Below, one piece after another: positions 45,790 through 57,589 of a stretch of 64,000 nt of DNA (the stretch's first letter is position 1; each line of letters starts with the position of its first letter). Made by a program: the position numbers and the translations under genes. Source of the DNA: Paralithodes platypus. Taxonomy: Eukaryota > Arthropoda > Malacostraca > Decapoda > Lithodidae. The notes beneath the pieces are model-generated. The model was not told where the DNA came from, ran no database searches, and saw only the letters and a program-made list of their open reading frames with translations. The stretch is from the NCBI GenBank assembly GCA_032716605.1, contig CM064560.1:11499083-11563082 (forward strand), written 5' to 3'.

Positions 45790-47770
45790 TGCAAACAAAC
45801 AAGAGCGAGAGAGAGAGAGAATGGCTGTGTAAGGGATCTGGCTCTATTCGTTTAGTAACAGAGTTGTAGATATGTGGAATAGGCTACCGAGTGCTATAAT
45901 GGGATCAAGAACAATAGAGCTTCAACTTGAAATTAGATAGAACAAGATGGGTTGGGTGTGAAAGGGATCTGCCATGCGTAGGTCAATCTGCTTTCTGCAG
46001 ACTCCCGTTTTCTTATTTTTTGTATGTTCTCATTTGTGAGCGAGAGAGAGAGTATGGCAAGAGAGAATAGGATGTCGTAAACGTAAAGAAGATAGCGATA
46101 AATATGAAAGAGAGAGAGAGAGAGAGTACAGGATGGGTTGGGTGTGAAAGGGATCTGACATATGTGAGCCAATCGGCTCTCTGCAGACTCTGGTTTTCTT
46201 ATGTTCTTATTTGTGAGAGAGAGAGAGAGACTAGGATGTCATAAATGTAAGGAAGACAGAGATAAGTGAGAGAGTCTTTATGAGATGGGTTGGGTGTGAA
46301 AAGGATATGTCTTGTGTGGGCCAATTGGCTCTCTACAGACTCCCATTTTCTTATGTTCCTATTTCTTACAATTGTGTTTTGGTTGCAGGTATATGATAAC
46401 ACTAGGAGGGGTACATGGCATTGCCCGGGTTTAAATTGTACTACCATAATCACCATCATCAATCACTACTACCACAATCATCACAATACTACTACTACCA
46501 TAATCACCGGCCTCGACCTCCCTGTGCCTCATTAAACGGCGACCTCGATTTCGGCTGCTAAATGACCTCCGATTTTTTATCTGACCTCATCCTTACCCCC
46601 ATTTTGGGGAGCTGCGAACAACTTTCGTTCCATACACCTTTTCGATCGGAGGCCTCCTTCTGCCCCAAACGGCCATTTTTTTTCGCTTTTTATTCGCTCC
46701 CGTATACTACATACGTTCTGCCGAAAATTTTATTAAACAAAAGTGTCTCTGATTTCCACTAAACTTGCCTAAAACCATCTCCAAAGCCTGGGCTTTCCAA
46801 CGGTGCCCCACACTCCCACCTGGCACCAAAACTGTGGGAGTAGTTTAGTAACAAAGGTCGGGTAACTGACAAACAGACAAACATTGACCTTTATTTATTA
46901 AGGTGGGGTATAGTAAGTAGTGTAAATAACAGGTAACGTTTATGAGATGGGTTGGGTGTGAAAGGGATCTGCTTTATGTGGGCCACTTGGCTCTCAGCAG
47001 ACTCCCATTTTCATCTTGGTTGCATGTGCAAGGGATCTGCCTCATTTGTACCGGTGTGCAAACAAACAAGAGTGAGAGAGAAAGAGATTGACTGTGTAAG
47101 GGACCTGCCTCTATTCGCTTGGCAAAAGAGTTGTAGATATGTGGAATAGGCTACCGAGTGCTATAGTCGGATCAATAACAATAGAGCTTCAACCTAAGAT
47201 TTGATAGGACGAGATGGGTTGGGTGTGAAGGGATTTGCCGTGTGTGGGCCAATCGGCTCTCTGCAGACTCCCATTTTCATCTTGGTAGCATGTGTAAGGG
47301 ATCTGCCTCATTTGTACCAGTGTGCAAATAAGAGAGAGAGAGAGAGAGAGAGATTGGCTGTGTAAGGGATCTGCCTCTCTCGTAACAGAGTCGTAGATAT
47401 GTGAAATATGCTACCTAGTGCTATAGTGGGATCAAGAACAATAGAGAATTTCAAGATAAAATCAGATTCTCATATGGACGAAATGGGTTGGATGTGAAAG
47501 GGGTCTGCCTTTTGTGGGCCACTTGTCTCTCTTCAGAGTCCCATGTTCATCTTAGTTGCATGTGTAAGGGATCTGCCTCATTTGTACTGGTGTGCAAACA
47601 AACGAGTGACAGAGAGACTGGGTGTGTAAGGGATCTGCCTCTATTTGTTTAGTAACAGAGTTGTAGATATGTGGAATAGGCTACCGAGTCCTATAGTGGG
47701 ATCAAGAACAATAGAATTCAACATAAAATTAGATAGGACGAGATGGGTTGGGCGTGAAAGGCTGCCACAG
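45790..47770 (+). repeat. Tandem array of degenerate LINE 3'-end units (about 150-270 bp each)
   Basis: The segment GAGTTGTAGATATGTGGAAT, CTACCGAGTGCTATA, GGATCAAGAACAATAGA, GATGGGTTGGGTGTGAAAGG recurs at about 45.86, 47.13, 47.39 and 47.65 kb, with shorter versions near 46.14, 46.28 and 46.95 kb. In the last unit one frame reads FSNRVVDMWNRLPSPIVGSR and KLDRTRWVGRERLPQTC, a CR1-like ORF2 C-terminus. Each unit ends with CTCTCTGCAGACTCCCATTT and a (GA)n run. From 47.03 to 47.77 kb the period is about 267 bp. Confidence 0.75.
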
Positions 47771-47905
47771 ACGTGTCTGGCCACCATTTTGGATATCATA
47801 TCAAAAGTTGCCCAATACAAAAATGCAACTTGTATCAAAGTTTGGTCCTGATCCGACAAGAAGTTCCGGAGTTATTGCGTAGTAATAACCGGACTATATA
47901 TATTT
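47771..47905. repeat. Unclassified repeat, copy 1 (partner at 48655-48790)
   Basis: Shares ATATCAAAAGTTGCCCAATA, AAAGTTTG.TCC and GGAGTTATTGCGTA with 48655-48790 in direct orientation. Positions 47906-48654 show nothing else recognisable. Confidence 0.7.
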
Positions 47906-48654
47906 TTATGGAAGAATGCAATACTCTTGAACCCCTGAAGACGTTGCTTGCTGTTTGAGCGAGGAGGGAAGGTAAGTCACACCACACCAAAAAATTTCAA
48001 AATTTTGAAGGTCTAGAACCTCGTTATTAAACTAAGCATTTGGCAAAGGGAGGAATTGTTAAAAACCTTAGCCAATACTCTGCTATTCACCAAAAATAAA
48101 TTTGAATTACCATTATTATTTGGTAGGGTAGGTATGTATAGGTAGGTTGGTTAAATAATTGCTGGAATTCGTAGGGACTCTTAACTATTTGGAGAGAGTT
48201 AAATTTAAAACATGTATGGATCTGAATGATTAATATAACTATTATTAAGCAACATTAGGGGATGCAGGGAAGCCTATAGACTGAAGACTGAAAACGTTGT
48301 GTGGGTACCTCACACGGTTTTAAAGTAATTTATGAATAGACAGTTTTCAATGCTGCGGCCAAACTATTCCACCAATTTCTATTCTTTTGGTACCAAAACG
48401 TTCGGAATTGCGAGCCTCACCCAACTACGAAAACATGGTTTTAATCATCTGCGTAGTTTTCAAGATGTGGATTTGTAAGTGTTTTCGAGGTTTTTTCAAG
48501 ATTGCCGAAAAAAACCCATGAGCAAAGCAAAACCTTTTCCATAAAATTTGCGGAGCATTAGTAGTGGAGTCTATAATTATGCCAAAGCCTAGTAATTTCC
48601 TATGAGTGGGAGAGACGGTATTTACGTTTCAAATTTTTCGGGAAATGAGTTACC

Positions 48655-48790
48655 ACGGACTAGTTTGGCCTCTATTTCGGATGTTTATCATATCAAAAGT
48701 TGCCCAATACAAAAACGCACCTAGTGTGAAAGTTTGATCCCGAACCAAAAAGCGGTTCTGGAGTTAATGCGTAAAAACCGGCGTGAAAAA
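48655..48790. repeat. Unclassified repeat, copy 2
   Basis: See the partner at 47771-47905; about 75-80 percent similar by eye, same orientation. Confidence 0.7.
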
Positions 48791-48854
48791 ATAATTGGGA
48801 AGAATAAGAAGATTTAATGATTACAATAGGGGTTCCCCACAGGGCTCGAACCCC

Positions 48855-48858
<4 letters not shown>

Positions 48859-48906
<48 letters not shown>
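48859..48906. repeat. (AAT)n microsatellite
   Basis: About 16 AAT units directly after CTCGAACCCC, a B-box-like word on the opposite strand. It may be the simple tail of an old tRNA-derived element. Confidence 0.95.
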
Positions 48907-48907
<1 letters not shown>

Positions 48908-49039
48908 TTCAGTAGTGTTTGAAGTAAGATAGGAGTAAGGTACAACAAATTGTGAAGCAAGTAACGAAGATTGTAGGAACTTAAAGGAAGTGTTTAGTTT
49001 GCTCCCTATACCCATCAGGCTAATAAAGAGAAGAAGAAA

Positions 49040-49290
49040 AAAATCCACATCCCTCCCCCCCCCCCCTCCCCTTCGAGATAACGTATTTCTGGCCTTCGGC
49101 CGATTCTTCCTAAATTACAGGCTCGTTATCATTCACCAGGGAAAAATCGACACCTTAATGGCACGAAGGGTCTTAAAATTGATAGAAATGGGGCGAAAGT
49201 CTAAAAATTGCCAAACTAATTGGGCGAACGTCTTAAGATCTCAAAACTAATGGGGATAAACGTAAGAGAGAAGGGGGTCCAGAAAAAAAA
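49040..49290. repeat. Interspersed repeat F, third single-arm copy
   Basis: Blocks TTCACCAGGGAAAAATCGAC, GGCACGAAGGGTCTTAAAAT, ATGGGGCGAAAG and AAGGGGGTCCAG align with 12960-13265 and 19100-19400. Confidence 0.7.
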
Positions 49291-49339
49291 CCTTCAAGTG
49301 AAAATTTCCCCTTATATTTACTGTATACAACCAAGGGAG

Positions 49340-49925
49340 ATTTTTTTTTTTTTTTTCAAGAGACAATGAACGGAGGAAGGAAAAACACAGATCAAACAAA
49401 AAGGTCCATGTGCCTAAAGGCATCCTCCATTCATAAAATGTTTGTAACAACTGGATTTAAACTGATGTAGATTGTAAGTTTGTGGAAAGCAACTCGAGGG
49501 AAGTGAATTCCAAAGAGTAGTAGCTCTGGGGATAAATGAATTTTGATAAGCAGAAGTTCTGCATTGTGGAGGAGAAAGTGTAAATTCATGGGCGCTCTCA
49601 GCTGCCCCAGTTCTACGGGGAAAGATGTGGAGAGGCGGCATAATTTAAGCAAGTTCCTCGGAACAATTGCTGTGAAAATATCTGTAGAATAATGCAAGGG
49701 ATGCAACGTTTCTTCGTATGGATAATGTAGGAAGGTCCTGTGTGATTGCAGGGTTATTGATTAATCTAATAGCTTTATTTTGAATTTTGTCCAACTGCCT
49801 CAATGCAACCACTCCACTTCCACTCCACAGAGGTGAACAGTAATCCATCTGAGAACGCACATGACTTTTATATATTACGGCCAACTGCTCGTCAGTGAAG
49901 AATTCTCGAACTCTGTACAGGAGTC
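49340..49925 (-). pseudogene. LINE RT C-terminal fragment (Jockey-like, distinct from family A) with poly(A)
   Basis: The minus strand reads [65 protein letters not shown], a stop, then in another frame MPPLHIFPRRTGAAESAHEF, FIPRATTLWNSLPSSCFPQT and FKSSCYKHFMNGGCL. It ends in a poly(A), seen as a T run at 49340-49358. This is the region after the RT palm through the C-terminal LWNSLP block, 5'-truncated. Related in layout to family A ([13 protein letters not shown]) but clearly a different family. Confidence 0.85.
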
Positions 49926-51507
49926 TATCTAATGACCCCCTTCACCCCACCCTCCTTCTGCCCTTGTGTCGTTTCATTAGTTTGGGCAAATTCAGAATAT
50001 TTCGCACCATAATTTTAGGACTAATATAACATCGATTTTTTCCTGACATGTTTTGCTAGCCTTCAATTTAGGAGAAACCCTCATATGGCTGGGACATTTT
50101 TCTACTTAATAGTATACACATTTAGCTTGAAGGGTTAGGGGTGGTAGTTAGGTGTTTTTTAACTAGGTCTAGGGAACAAATAAAGAGAAATCCCACACAT
50201 CCCAAAACATATTAAAACCCCCAATACGAATCTAAGACACCACAACAACCCGCTGACGATGGAGTAGCTAGTGTTAAAGGCATGCAATATAACTGTAATT
50301 ATAGAAAGGTGGCAAGCGGCGTATCTCACGATGAGATAGGGCCTGTCACACTGGAGTCTTGACCCTTCCAGATTTTAAATTGACCATGGGTTTTGCAAAA
50401 TCTGGTGCAAAGTTCTGCAAGGTCAAAGGAGTCGTGGAAACGATGCGTCAAGGTGTGGACACCCACGTCTTTTTTCAAAGTGTCCATAAAAGTTAGAATG
50501 ATTGGGCCTGGGTCACCACCGTCACTAGGCGGCCGTATGGCATGGGTTTTCCGCAATAAATACGTGCACGGAGGAGGGGCAAGTGTGAGGTCAAACTGAA
50601 GGCATGCAAATGCAGGAAAGGGTGTGGATGTTCACGGGACGCCCCTGGATCAGCCGGGGGAGGTGGAATAGATGTGTGTGTCAGGGCTAGGTTGGAGGAA
50701 TGATAGGTTAAACATGCTTTGAGGACATTGCAGGGACATTGCACAGTCATCCCGTGGTTATTCGTGGCCGCCCAGCAACAGGGGCAAGGTCGAAGCAATG
50801 TCAGGTGCACACGTGACAAACACCATGGTTACCGCAAGATCTTCCACAATTGGTCCCGACCTAAAAATCTGTAAAGTCGGCTATGGACTTCTAAAGTCGT
50901 GTTGACAAAGTTGTGTGTGTGAACAAGGTTAAATTCTTCTGCCATTGTTGAGGTCTAAAAGCATCTTATGTCACATGTGTGTTAGAGAAATGGAAGGCCA
51001 GGTTGAAAGGAATTCCAAATGTGATTATAGTCGATTTTATTTTTTTCTTGTTTAACCCAGCGAGATTGCACTAGATCGCTTTGTGCTAAAAAAAAAATAC
51101 TTCGTGCTGATTGGATGATGGGACTGTGTAGAATATTGGTTGTGTTTGTTTTATAACTGATAAAGTTATTCAAACCCAGTATCATCAGCCAATCAGTTCA
51201 AAGTACAGTAGAGTTCTCTAGCTCAAAGCTACGAAGTGCAAACTCACCAAGTTAAAACAAACTATGGTCAAACCTGTATTCTTAAGCCCCTTTCACACAG
51301 TCGCATCGACACTACAAGACCGCCAGAAGACCGGCATTCCTTTTCTGTGGATAGCCCAGATATTTTCGGTGCTACCCGAAAAAATTAGGGGGGGGGGGTG
51401 CAGTCAGAAGGCAGTTGGGAGCTATTTTTTCTGTTGGGAGGCGGTCTGTTGGCTGTATCCTATTATCGGTTGTCTGCATCCTATCGTCGGTAGAAGTATG
51501 AGGACAC
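49926..51507. other. No feature assigned
   Basis: A G+C-richer segment at 50.30-50.82 kb has short open frames on both strands without motifs. At 51284 the words AAGCCCCTTTCACACAGTC match the reverse complement of 57027-57048, suggesting a shared transposon end. No partner end was found nearby. Confidence 0.4.
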
Positions 51508-51511
51508 TTAA

Positions 51512-51991
51512 CCCTTAAAAAGCAGCCCACCACTTAAGTCGAGTTAAATAAAGCTGGACTATGTGGCGGCGCTCGACATAACTCGAGTGGCAATTTCAGC
51601 ACGTAATGTGGCTGAGAGAGAGAGACAAGTGGTGGCAGGAGACTAGCGAGCGTATGACTGCTCCAGACCACCGCGGCGAACCTACTGACACAAATCTCAG
51701 CTCCCTCCTCCCTCTCTCACTCGCTACATACTCAATTATGTACCGAAAGTACCGAATTACCTGCTTTTTGCACTCGCGTTGCACGGTTATTGCAAGAAAA
51801 CTATCCATCATACAAGGATCGTTATGGTGTCATTCGAAAGCTCTGTTTATGCCCTTTCAGGGATAGGTACTTGTTTTACGTTCTGGGTCTTATTTAGGCA
51901 TGAAAATGATCACGTAAACAGCCCTATTTTGGCTAAAAACACCCCGCTGGGCGGTACACATAAATAAACCGCATAGGCCGCTCGGAAGGTG
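51512..51991 (+). mobile_element. 480-bp piggyBac-type MITE (TTAA target), subfamily 1
   Basis: TTAA at 51508-51511 and 51992-51995. Starts CCCTTAAAAAGCAGCCCACC; the other end reverse-complemented is CACCTTCCGAGCGGCCTATG. Very close to 39960-40439 over its whole length. Confidence 0.95.
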
Positions 51992-52130
51992 TTAATACAA
52001 TGAGGTGGTAAACAGTAAGAAATAATATTGTATTAAACAAAATAAATTAAAAGATATGTAAAACCATTGAGGCGCCAAAACATCACAAAAGCATAATAAA
52101 GAAAACAATAATATAGTGAGAAAACAAAAT

Positions 52131-52627
52131 AATATTATTTTTATTAATCTCACCACCACACCCCCAATGAAATTAATTAAAGTATATATGATCCACCGGG
52201 ATTCGAACCCAGGTTATCACACACATATTTTTGCCACCTAAACCATTACACCACCAGGACGGTTAAAGGTTTATGCACACGCCTACGACTTATTATCCAT
52301 TCTCGAATACTGGATATTAATCTAATCATGTTCATATTCCCAACCGCACTATGGTAGCCTACTGTTTAAGTGAGAGGAAAGAATATTCATGGGGCACAGA
52401 TCATATAGACCGGCCTCTCGAAGAAATATCCCTAAACCTACTAATAATATTATTTTTATTAATCTCACCACCACACCCCCAATGAAATTAATTAAAGTGT
52501 ATATGATCCACCGGGATTCGAACCCCGGTTATCACACACATATTTTTGCCACCTTAACCATTACACCACCAGGACGGTTAAAGGTTTATGCACACGCCTA
52601 CGACTTATTATCCATTCTCGAATACTG
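52131..52627 (-). repeat. Tandem dimer of the tRNA-like SINE-type unit (315-bp period)
   Basis: Two minus-strand copies: B boxes GGTTCGAATCCCGG near 52195-52215 (slightly altered) and 52508-52530, A boxes TGGTGTAATGG near 52245-52258 and 52558-52572. AATATTATTTTTATTAATCT marks the start of each at 52131 and 52446. The second unit is cut at about 52627. Same family as 1-655, again head to tail. Confidence 0.8.
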
Positions 52628-52689
52628 GTAGGAGATTTTCATTTTGGAACTTAAAACACGACTATACAGTAAGCTACTACACATGCAAA

Positions 52690-53007
52690 CAACCACAACA
52701 TACTCATACAAAAAGGGAGACAAACGAACATATAACTACACACACACTCAAAAACACACACAACCACACCGACACACACACACAAGGCACACATATACAC
52801 ATACAGACACTCACTGACCCCCCCGTCTCCCCCCACCCCCCCCCCACACACATACACAGACCGGCACTCACTGACACACACACACACACAGCCACACCGA
52901 CACACATACACAAGGCACATATACACGTACAGACACTCACTGACTCCCCACACGTCCCCACTCACACATATACATGCACACCACACTTCATTCCTCCACA
53001 CCAAAAT
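52690..53007. repeat. CA-rich degenerate minisatellite, left part
   Basis: Words CAGACACTCACTGAC, AACCACACCGACACACA and ACAAGGCACATATACAC recur with a period near 110-115 bp. The same words continue at 56085-56295, beyond the family A LINE. Confidence 0.75.
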
Positions 53008-56000
53008 TAAAAAAAAAAAAAAAAAAAAATGAATTCTAGCCCAGCCTCGGAGTCCCCAGGGGGAGGGACCATAAATGCCCCCACACCGACCGACCATCCC
53101 CTGACGACCCCACACAATTACCTGGACCTCGGCCTGTTACTCTTTATATTAATTTCTGCAACATTCGCGGACTTTCCTCTAACTTTCACTCTGTTGAGCA
53201 CCATCTCTCCTCCTACAAACCTGATCTTCTCTTCCTCACCGAAACTCAGGTGTCAGTAGCAACATCCAGCAGCCCCTTCTCTGTATCCTCCTACTTTCTC
53301 TATCTTAGTTTCAAAGCCAAAGGCGGATGTTGTGCATATGTGCACAACAAACTCACTTGCTCTCGTGTTCCCGATTTAGACTCCTCTGAATTCTCAACTT
53401 TATGGCTCAAACTTTCCTGTCATTCTCTTACTAAATATTTCTGTGCTGTCTATCTTTCCCCTAACTCTACCAACTTTCCCAAATTCTTTGACTATCTAAA
53501 CTCTACAGTGGAACACATTCTATCCATTTCTCCTTTCTCAGAAATCTCCATCTTAGGAGATTTCAACGTTCACCACCGCCAATGGCTCTCCTCTCACACT
53601 ACTGATCCACCTGGTGAACAAGCCTACGTCTTTTCTATCCTAAATGACCTAGAGCAGTTAGTTCAGCATCCCACCCGTATCCCGGATCGCATCGGAGATA
53701 GGCCCAACATTCTTGACCTATTTCTAACTTCTAACCCTTCTTCTTATACTGTCGATCTTTTCTCTCCTTTGGGCTCCTCCGACCATAAACTTATCTCTGT
53801 CACCTGTCCTATCTCTCCAGTACGGCCACCCGATCCTCCTAGCCGGCGGTGCTTGTGGCACTTTGGCACTGCCGACTGGGAGGCTCTTCGGCAGTACTTC
53901 TTTGATTTCCCATGGAATGATTTCTGCTTCCGTGGCCGAGGACCCTCGGAGAGTGCTGAACGCATTACTGAGGTAATCCTATCGGGCATGGAAGCATATA
54001 TTCCATTCTCTTTCTCTCAGACTAATGCTAAACAATCTTGGTTTACTCACGCCTGTTCTACTGCTGTCCGCAATAAGGAGGAAGCATTCAAACGGTACAG
54101 ACGCCTTAAAACTCAAGACTCTCATTCTTCATATGTTTCTGCCCGGAATCAAGCCAAATCTGTTCTTCGACTTGCCAAACACTCTTTCATCAATAATAAA
54201 TGCACTGAACTATCCAACTCTAGCTCTTCCCAAGCTTTCTGGCATCTAGCCAAAAACCTCTCCAACAATTTCTCTTCCTCGTCTTTCCCTCCCCTTTCCC
54301 ACTCTGATGGCACAACCATCACTTCTTCCTCTGACAAAGCTAAACTCTTCGCTCAAACTTTTGCTAGAAACTCCACCTTGGATGATTCCGGTGCTATTCC
54401 TCCCTCTCCGCCCTCCTCTCTCTTACATATGCTTAATATCCTAATCTCTTCTAAGGATGTACTTTCTACCCTCTCTGGGCTTAACACTAATAAGGCGTAC
54501 GGTCCGGACGGTGTTCCTCCTGTTGTTCTCAAAAACTGTGCTTCCGTGCTGACTCCCTGCCTAGGCAAACTCTTTCGTCTCTGTCTATCCTCTAACGTCT
54601 TCCCTTTATGCTGGAAGTTTGCTCACATTCAACCTGTCCCAAAGAAGGGTGACCACTCTCAACCCTCCAACTATCGTCCAATTGCTCTCATTTCTTGTCT
54701 TTCTAAAGTTTTTGAAACTATTCTTGCTTCCAAATTTCTTAAGCATTTCTCTTCTCATAATCTGCTCTCAGATCGCCAGTATGGCTTCCTTAAGGGTCGC
54801 TCTACTGGTGATCTTCTTTCATATCTTACTAACTCTTGGTCATCCTCCTTTCGGGACTTCGGTGAGACTTTTTCTATTGTACTAGACATATCGAAAGCCT
54901 TCGATAGAGTCTGGCATAAATCTTTAATTTCTAAACTACCCTCCTTCGGTTTCTATCCCTCCATCTGTGCCTTTGTCTCTAATTTTCTTTCCGGCCGTTC
55001 CATAGCCGCGGTTGTGGACGGCCATTGTTCACTTCCTCACCCTATAAACTCCGGTGTTCCTCAGGGTTCTGTCCTCTCTCCTATTCTCTTTCTAATTTAT
55101 ATAAATGATCTCCTTAACTGTACCTTAATTCCCATCCATTCATACGCAGACGACTCAACCTTACACTACTCAATTACTTTTTCAGAACGCCCCAGCCAGC
55201 AATCCCTCAACGACAAACGTAATGAAGCCATAGAACTCTTAAATTCTGATCTAAATACTATTTCCAATTGGGGCAGAGAAAACCTTGTTAACTTTAATGC
55301 TTCCAAAACCCAATTTCTCCATCTATCTACCCGTCAGGATCTCCCAGCGGACTATCCCTTATTCTTCAACAATACACAAATCAACCCTTCATCTTCTCTC
55401 AATATTCTTGGTGTCTCTTTTTCTTCTGCTCTCATTTGGAAGGACCATATTACCAGTCTTGCTAAGGCAGCCTCCCAGAAGCTGGGTGTGCTCAACCGCC
55501 TTAGGAGCTTCTTTTCCCCTGCACAGCTTCTTGCTCTGTACAGGGGCATAGTGCGCCCTCGTATTGAGTATTGTTCACATGTGTGGGGAGGTTCCTCTTG
55601 CACCACTCTCCTAGACAAGGTTGAAAGGAAGGCCTTTCGTATCATTAACTCCCGTCCACTCACCAACTCTCTGCAATCTCTCTCTCTCCGCCGCAATGTT
55701 GCATCTCTCGCTATTCTATCGCTACTATAATAATCAGTGTTCCTCAGAGCTATCCCAGTGCATACCACCTCCTTTACGTAGGGCACATGGTACCCGTCTT
55801 GCAACTCAATCCCACCCCTACTCTGTGCAACTCTCCAACCCAAGAGTGAAACGTTACTCTCAAACTTTCTTCTACTCAACAGCTGAGCTCTGGAACTCTC
55901 TCCCAGAATCAGTCTTTCCCGCTGCCTATGACTTAAATTGCTTCAAACTCTGTGTGTCCAGGCATTTTGGCTCGAACGTCCCTTGATTTTGGCCCTGTCA

Positions 56001-56080
56001 CTCTTTCAACTATGGGGGAGGCACTCGCTATAGGCAGTTATGCCTTTTGCCTCCCTCAATCACATAGAAAAAACAAATAT
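53008..56080 (+). mobile_element. Family A LINE (Jockey/CR1-like), best copy in the window
   Basis: An A run (53010-53029) precedes the coding part. The 3' UTR runs 55987-56068 and ends in CACATAGAAAAAAC. Both flanks are the same CA-rich minisatellite, so the element is a simple insertion into it. About 3.05 kb with a single long frame. An ORF1 upstream is absent, so the copy may be 5'-truncated. Confidence 0.85.
53040..55986 (+). pseudogene. Family A ORF2: AP endonuclease plus reverse transcriptase, one frameshift
   Basis: The frame is open from 53040 without an early ATG to a stop at 55728-55730. Endonuclease: [30 protein letters not shown] (TET), [15 protein letters not shown] (GDFN), [12 protein letters not shown] and SSDHKLISV (SDH). 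Linker: [79 protein letters not shown] (catalytic Asp), [31 protein letters not shown] (catalytic DD), [19 protein letters not shown] and [17 protein letters not shown] small deletion near 55705-55715 shifts the frame; the tail continues in the next frame (SSELSQCIPPPLRRAHGTRL, LWNSLPESVFPAAYDL) to 55986. All catalytic residues are intact, so this is the youngest-looking family A copy. Confidence 0.93.
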
Positions 56081-56084
56081 ATAC

Positions 56085-56295
56085 GTTATACATACAGGTA
56101 TACAGGCACTCACTGGCACCCACATACACAATCACACCGACATACACACACGAGGTATGCATATACAGACACTCACTGACCTCCCATCCCACCCCCACAG
56201 TCACACATACTGTATACACAGACAGGTACTCACTGACACTCACACACACAACACACCGACACATACACACACATAAACACATGCACCAACATTCT
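56085..56295. repeat. CA-rich degenerate minisatellite, right part
   Basis: Continuation of 52690-53007 beyond the LINE: CAGGCACTCACTGGCAC, CAATCACACCGACATACACA, CAGACACTCACTGACCTCCC. Confidence 0.75.
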
Positions 56296-56300
56296 CACAC

Positions 56301-56480
56301 CCACCAGTGGCAGAGTGGTCTTGCCACTGGACTGGTAATCCAATGGACTCGGGTTCGAATCCCCATATGTCAATGGGGGAGATATTATTGGGATGGAATT
56401 TGTGCTGTACCTAGTATCAGTGCATTACCACAGCACACCGAAATGCCAAACAAAATACGCTCATTGTTCCCTGATTAAAT
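56301..56480 (+). repeat. tRNA-Thr-like SINE head
   Basis: A-box-like GTGGCAGAGTGGTC, an anticodon-arm-like segment CTGGACTGGTAATCCA (loop with GGT, the Thr anticodon) and the B box GGGTTCGAATCCCC are in tRNA order and spacing over about 75 bases. The acceptor ends do not pair well and unrelated body sequence follows, so I read this as a tRNA-derived SINE rather than a functional tRNA gene. Confidence 0.7.
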
Positions 56481-56514
56481 AGCATTGTATGAATATTCCC
56501 ATATTCAAAAATAT

Positions 56515-56745
56515 GCTGCAGGGGGGAAATGCCTAGTGAGTTAATTGCTCAATAGGTGGCGTTCTGAGAGTGAGGGTCTGAGACTGTGAAGCACGGAGGC
56601 CAGACGGTTTCAGAGATGGAGTTGCTTCGGGCCGTGAAGCTTCGCATGTCTCACTCCCTAGACTGGAGCAAGACCTCACAGGTTTAGTGTAAAGGCTATC
56701 AGCCTATGCCCGAGAGGGAGTAGGTGGAATAAAAAAAAAAAACAC
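56515..56745 (+). repeat. Possible SINE body with poly(A) end
   Basis: A non-coding, moderately G+C-rich stretch ends in GGAATA followed by A12 at about 56730-56741. It could be the body and tail of the tRNA-Thr-like SINE just upstream or a separate short retroposon. The connection is a guess. Confidence 0.35.
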
Positions 56746-57589
56746 AATCCCTGTCGTTATGTGGTCAAGAGTCAATCGTACGAGGTGGGGGGTTGTTGAG
56801 AGGTTGTTTTCTGCCTGTCGTTTTGAGATCTGTTCAAATTTATGTTCTGTCAGTTCAGATTATTTTTTCTTTCGTCTTGCTGCTGACTTGTGTGTCGGCC
56901 TGTTGGCGGGGGTCTTACGGTATGCGGTCGTTTCACTTACGGGTGGCTTTCATCCCACACCAATGTCGTCTGACTGTCTCCCATAAACTTTGAAGACAAT
57001 CCAATTTTGCTCGTCGGGTGTGTCAGGATGACTGTGTGAAAGGGGCTTTACAGTTATGGTTTACAGTAATTTTACTTGTTTTGAGCGACTCTAGTAACGT
57101 CTCACCTATATGTGCATAATTTCAGCTGATTGGTTCTTGCAACCATGTCCAATGCCTCGTCTTGTGTTAATTATTCATTCTCAACAAAGGCTTAGGTAAT
57201 CATGGTCGCACAAGTAAATCAGCTGAAACTATTGAAAGTGGGCCGTAATTTTCTGAGTCGCGGACACCGTCTATAGTTCACGGAAAGTCTTGATGATAAA
57301 ATGTGTGAAATTTAGAGAGAGCGACAGTAACCCAACACTTCTACAATATGAAACACATTACTAATCACATACTATGAAAAGTACCATAGGACAGTCCAGG
57401 AAAGGTGGCAGTACCATATAATTAGATGCTTTGTGAGCGTAAATTTCGATGAATTATTAATTTTAGCTGTACTTGAACAATGCAGTAGAAGATTAATGCG
57501 ATATACAGTAGGTTACAGCATAGGTGATTTGCTGGTTAATAAGAAAGTATATTATAGTGAAGTGCAGGCGGAGAGGAGGAAAAGACGGA
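56746..57589. other. No gene recognised
   Basis: Contains GACTGTGTGAAAGGGGCTTT at 57028-57047, the inverted counterpart of the word at 51284, possibly a transposon terminus. No other signal. Confidence 0.4.

Noticed and set aside
50326..50819. Possible gene in a G+C-richer stretch with open frames on both strands
   Set aside because: No motif, no splice-consistent continuation and frames under 110 codons.
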